From positions 1 through 6,365 of the forward strand of contig JAGKWY010000157.1 of NCBI GenBank assembly GCA_021151625.1: DNA of 6,365 nucleotides, written 5' to 3'. Shown here in pieces: positions 5,921 to 6,365 of the stretch (its first letter is position 1; each line of letters starts with the position of its first letter). The stretch comes from Gammaproteobacteria bacterium (lineage in GTDB: Bacteria; Pseudomonadota; Gammaproteobacteria; Pseudomonadales; Cellvibrionaceae). A program made the position numbers and the translations under genes. The notes under the pieces are model-generated. The model made no database searches. It saw nothing but the letters and a program-made list of their open reading frames with translations, and was not told the origin of the DNA.

Positions 5921-6225
5921 CAAGAATCAGGTTCTTGCCAGTTTTTGCGATTAATTCTGCCAATGGGGCAGGTTATTTCTTTACGGCTGGCGCGCGCTGG
6001 GTGAAAATGCCTGCCCATTTTGTCTGTGGCTTTCAGGTTCTGGTGAAGGCCACACCCAGCGAACGGCGGCTGGAACCCAACGACATCAAAGCCCATCAGA
6101 GGCCTGTAAATAAGTGGCGTTTGCCCAATAGTGCTTTGCAACCCCAGGGTGCCCTGACCGCGCAGACGGCAGTGACGCGCCCAACTACAACAGCAATCAA
6201 CTTTATTTAAGGAGCCTTGAGTTTC
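5906..6225 (+). other. Long non-coding region upstream of tkt
   Basis: This 320-bp stretch has open frames of about 100 codons on both strands, but none has a recognisable product or a good ribosome-binding site, so I call it non-coding. It holds the -10 of the predicted tkt promoter at its left end, a compact foldable segment at 5962-6073, and the tkt ribosome-binding site AAGGAG at 6209-6214. No convincing promoter was found nearer to tkt. Confidence 0.55.
5962..6073 (+). promoter_or_regulatory. Candidate structured RNA in the tkt leader
   Basis: Three helices nest without gaps. P1 is CGCTGGGTG (5995-6003) with CACCCAGCG (6053-6061), nine perfect pairs. P2 is AAAATG (6004-6009) with CATTTT (6016-6021). 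P3 is GTGGCTTTC (6026-6034) with GAAGGCCAC (6045-6053), one G-U; base 6053 is shared with P1. The six-base loop of P2, CCTGCC (6010-6015), is fully complementary to GGCAGG (5967-5972), allowing a pseudoknot. CCAGC (6056-6060) in P1 could instead pair with GCTGG (6069-6073). It matches no riboswitch class I recognise. The fold was found by eye in one sequence, so chance pairing remains possible. Confidence 0.35.
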
Positions 6226-6365
6226 ATGCCAACTCGTCAACACCTTGCCAATGCGATTCGCGTTCTCTCTATGGATGCGGTTCAGAAAGCCAACTCAGGC
6301 CACCCGGGCGCCCCAATGGGCATGGCGGATATCGCCGAAGTTCTGTGGAACGATTTCTTACAACA
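6226..6365 (+). CDS. tkt: Transketolase, N-terminal part (cut by window end)
   Basis: Transketolase is a thiamine-diphosphate enzyme that moves two-carbon units between sugar phosphates in the non-oxidative pentose phosphate pathway. Only the first 46 codons are in the window. They read MPTRQHLANAIRVLSMDAVQ, then KANSGHPGAPMGMADIAEVL, then WNDFLQ, the standard N-terminus. SGHPG (24-28) contains H26, which lines the active site and contacts substrate in characterised transketolases. The start is fixed by AAGGAG at 6209-6214, 11 nt upstream. The gene is divergent from sahR across a 399-bp region. The metK / ArsR-methyltransferase / tkt order is one I recall from Pseudomonas, where tkt heads a carbon-metabolism cluster; what follows here is not visible. 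Confidence 0.95.
   Translation, partial: MPTRQHLANAIRVLSMDAVQKANSGHPGAPMGMADIAEVLWNDFLQ

Noticed and set aside
5914..6243. Open frames of about 100 codons on both strands upstream of tkt
   Set aside because: No recognisable product, no ribosome-binding site, and each runs across the leader structure or the tkt ribosome-binding site; they look like chance frames.

Overview
The window reads as chromosomal core DNA of a gammaproteobacterium. The proteins resemble those of Pseudomonas, and the order metK / ArsR-methyltransferase / tkt is the one I recall from pseudomonads. The mixed base composition and GTAG-type REP doublets would suit a Cellvibrio-like or other pseudomonad-related lineage. The genus is inference. 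There is no phage, transposase, CRISPR array, tRNA or rRNA, and every long open frame outside the named genes is a shadow.

Layout: 1-149 is an rph leader with a hairpin. 150-869 (+) is rph (RNase PH). 870-995 is a convergent spacer filled by a REP doublet. On the minus strand, in transcription order from 5826 down to 996, lie a SahR-type ArsR/methyltransferase regulator (5826-4801), metK (4663-3458), ahcY (3408-2020) and metF (1844-996). Second and third REP doublets sit in the ahcY-metF and sahR-metK spacers. 5827-6225 is a divergent control region, and at 6226 tkt (transketolase) starts on the plus strand and runs off the window.

The four minus-strand genes form an S-adenosylmethionine-cycle unit. 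MetK makes SAM, methyltransferases convert SAM to SAH, AhcY hydrolyses SAH to homocysteine and adenosine, and MetF supplies the 5-methyltetrahydrofolate used to remethylate homocysteine. The first gene encodes the probable SAH-responsive repressor of the unit. A perfect 34-bp palindrome lies between the regulator and tkt. It contains a TTGATA -35-like element in each arm, each 17 nt from a plausible -10 on its own side, so one operator could control both the SAM-cycle operon and tkt.

The most interesting non-coding signals are: (i) this operator with its symmetrical divergent promoters; (ii) a roughly 300-nt tkt leader with a compact predicted three-way junction and a possible pseudoknot; (iii) three REP doublets with different stems but the same GTAG-plus-hairpin plan, one with its arms reversed and one carrying a clean 14-nt insertion in a single arm.
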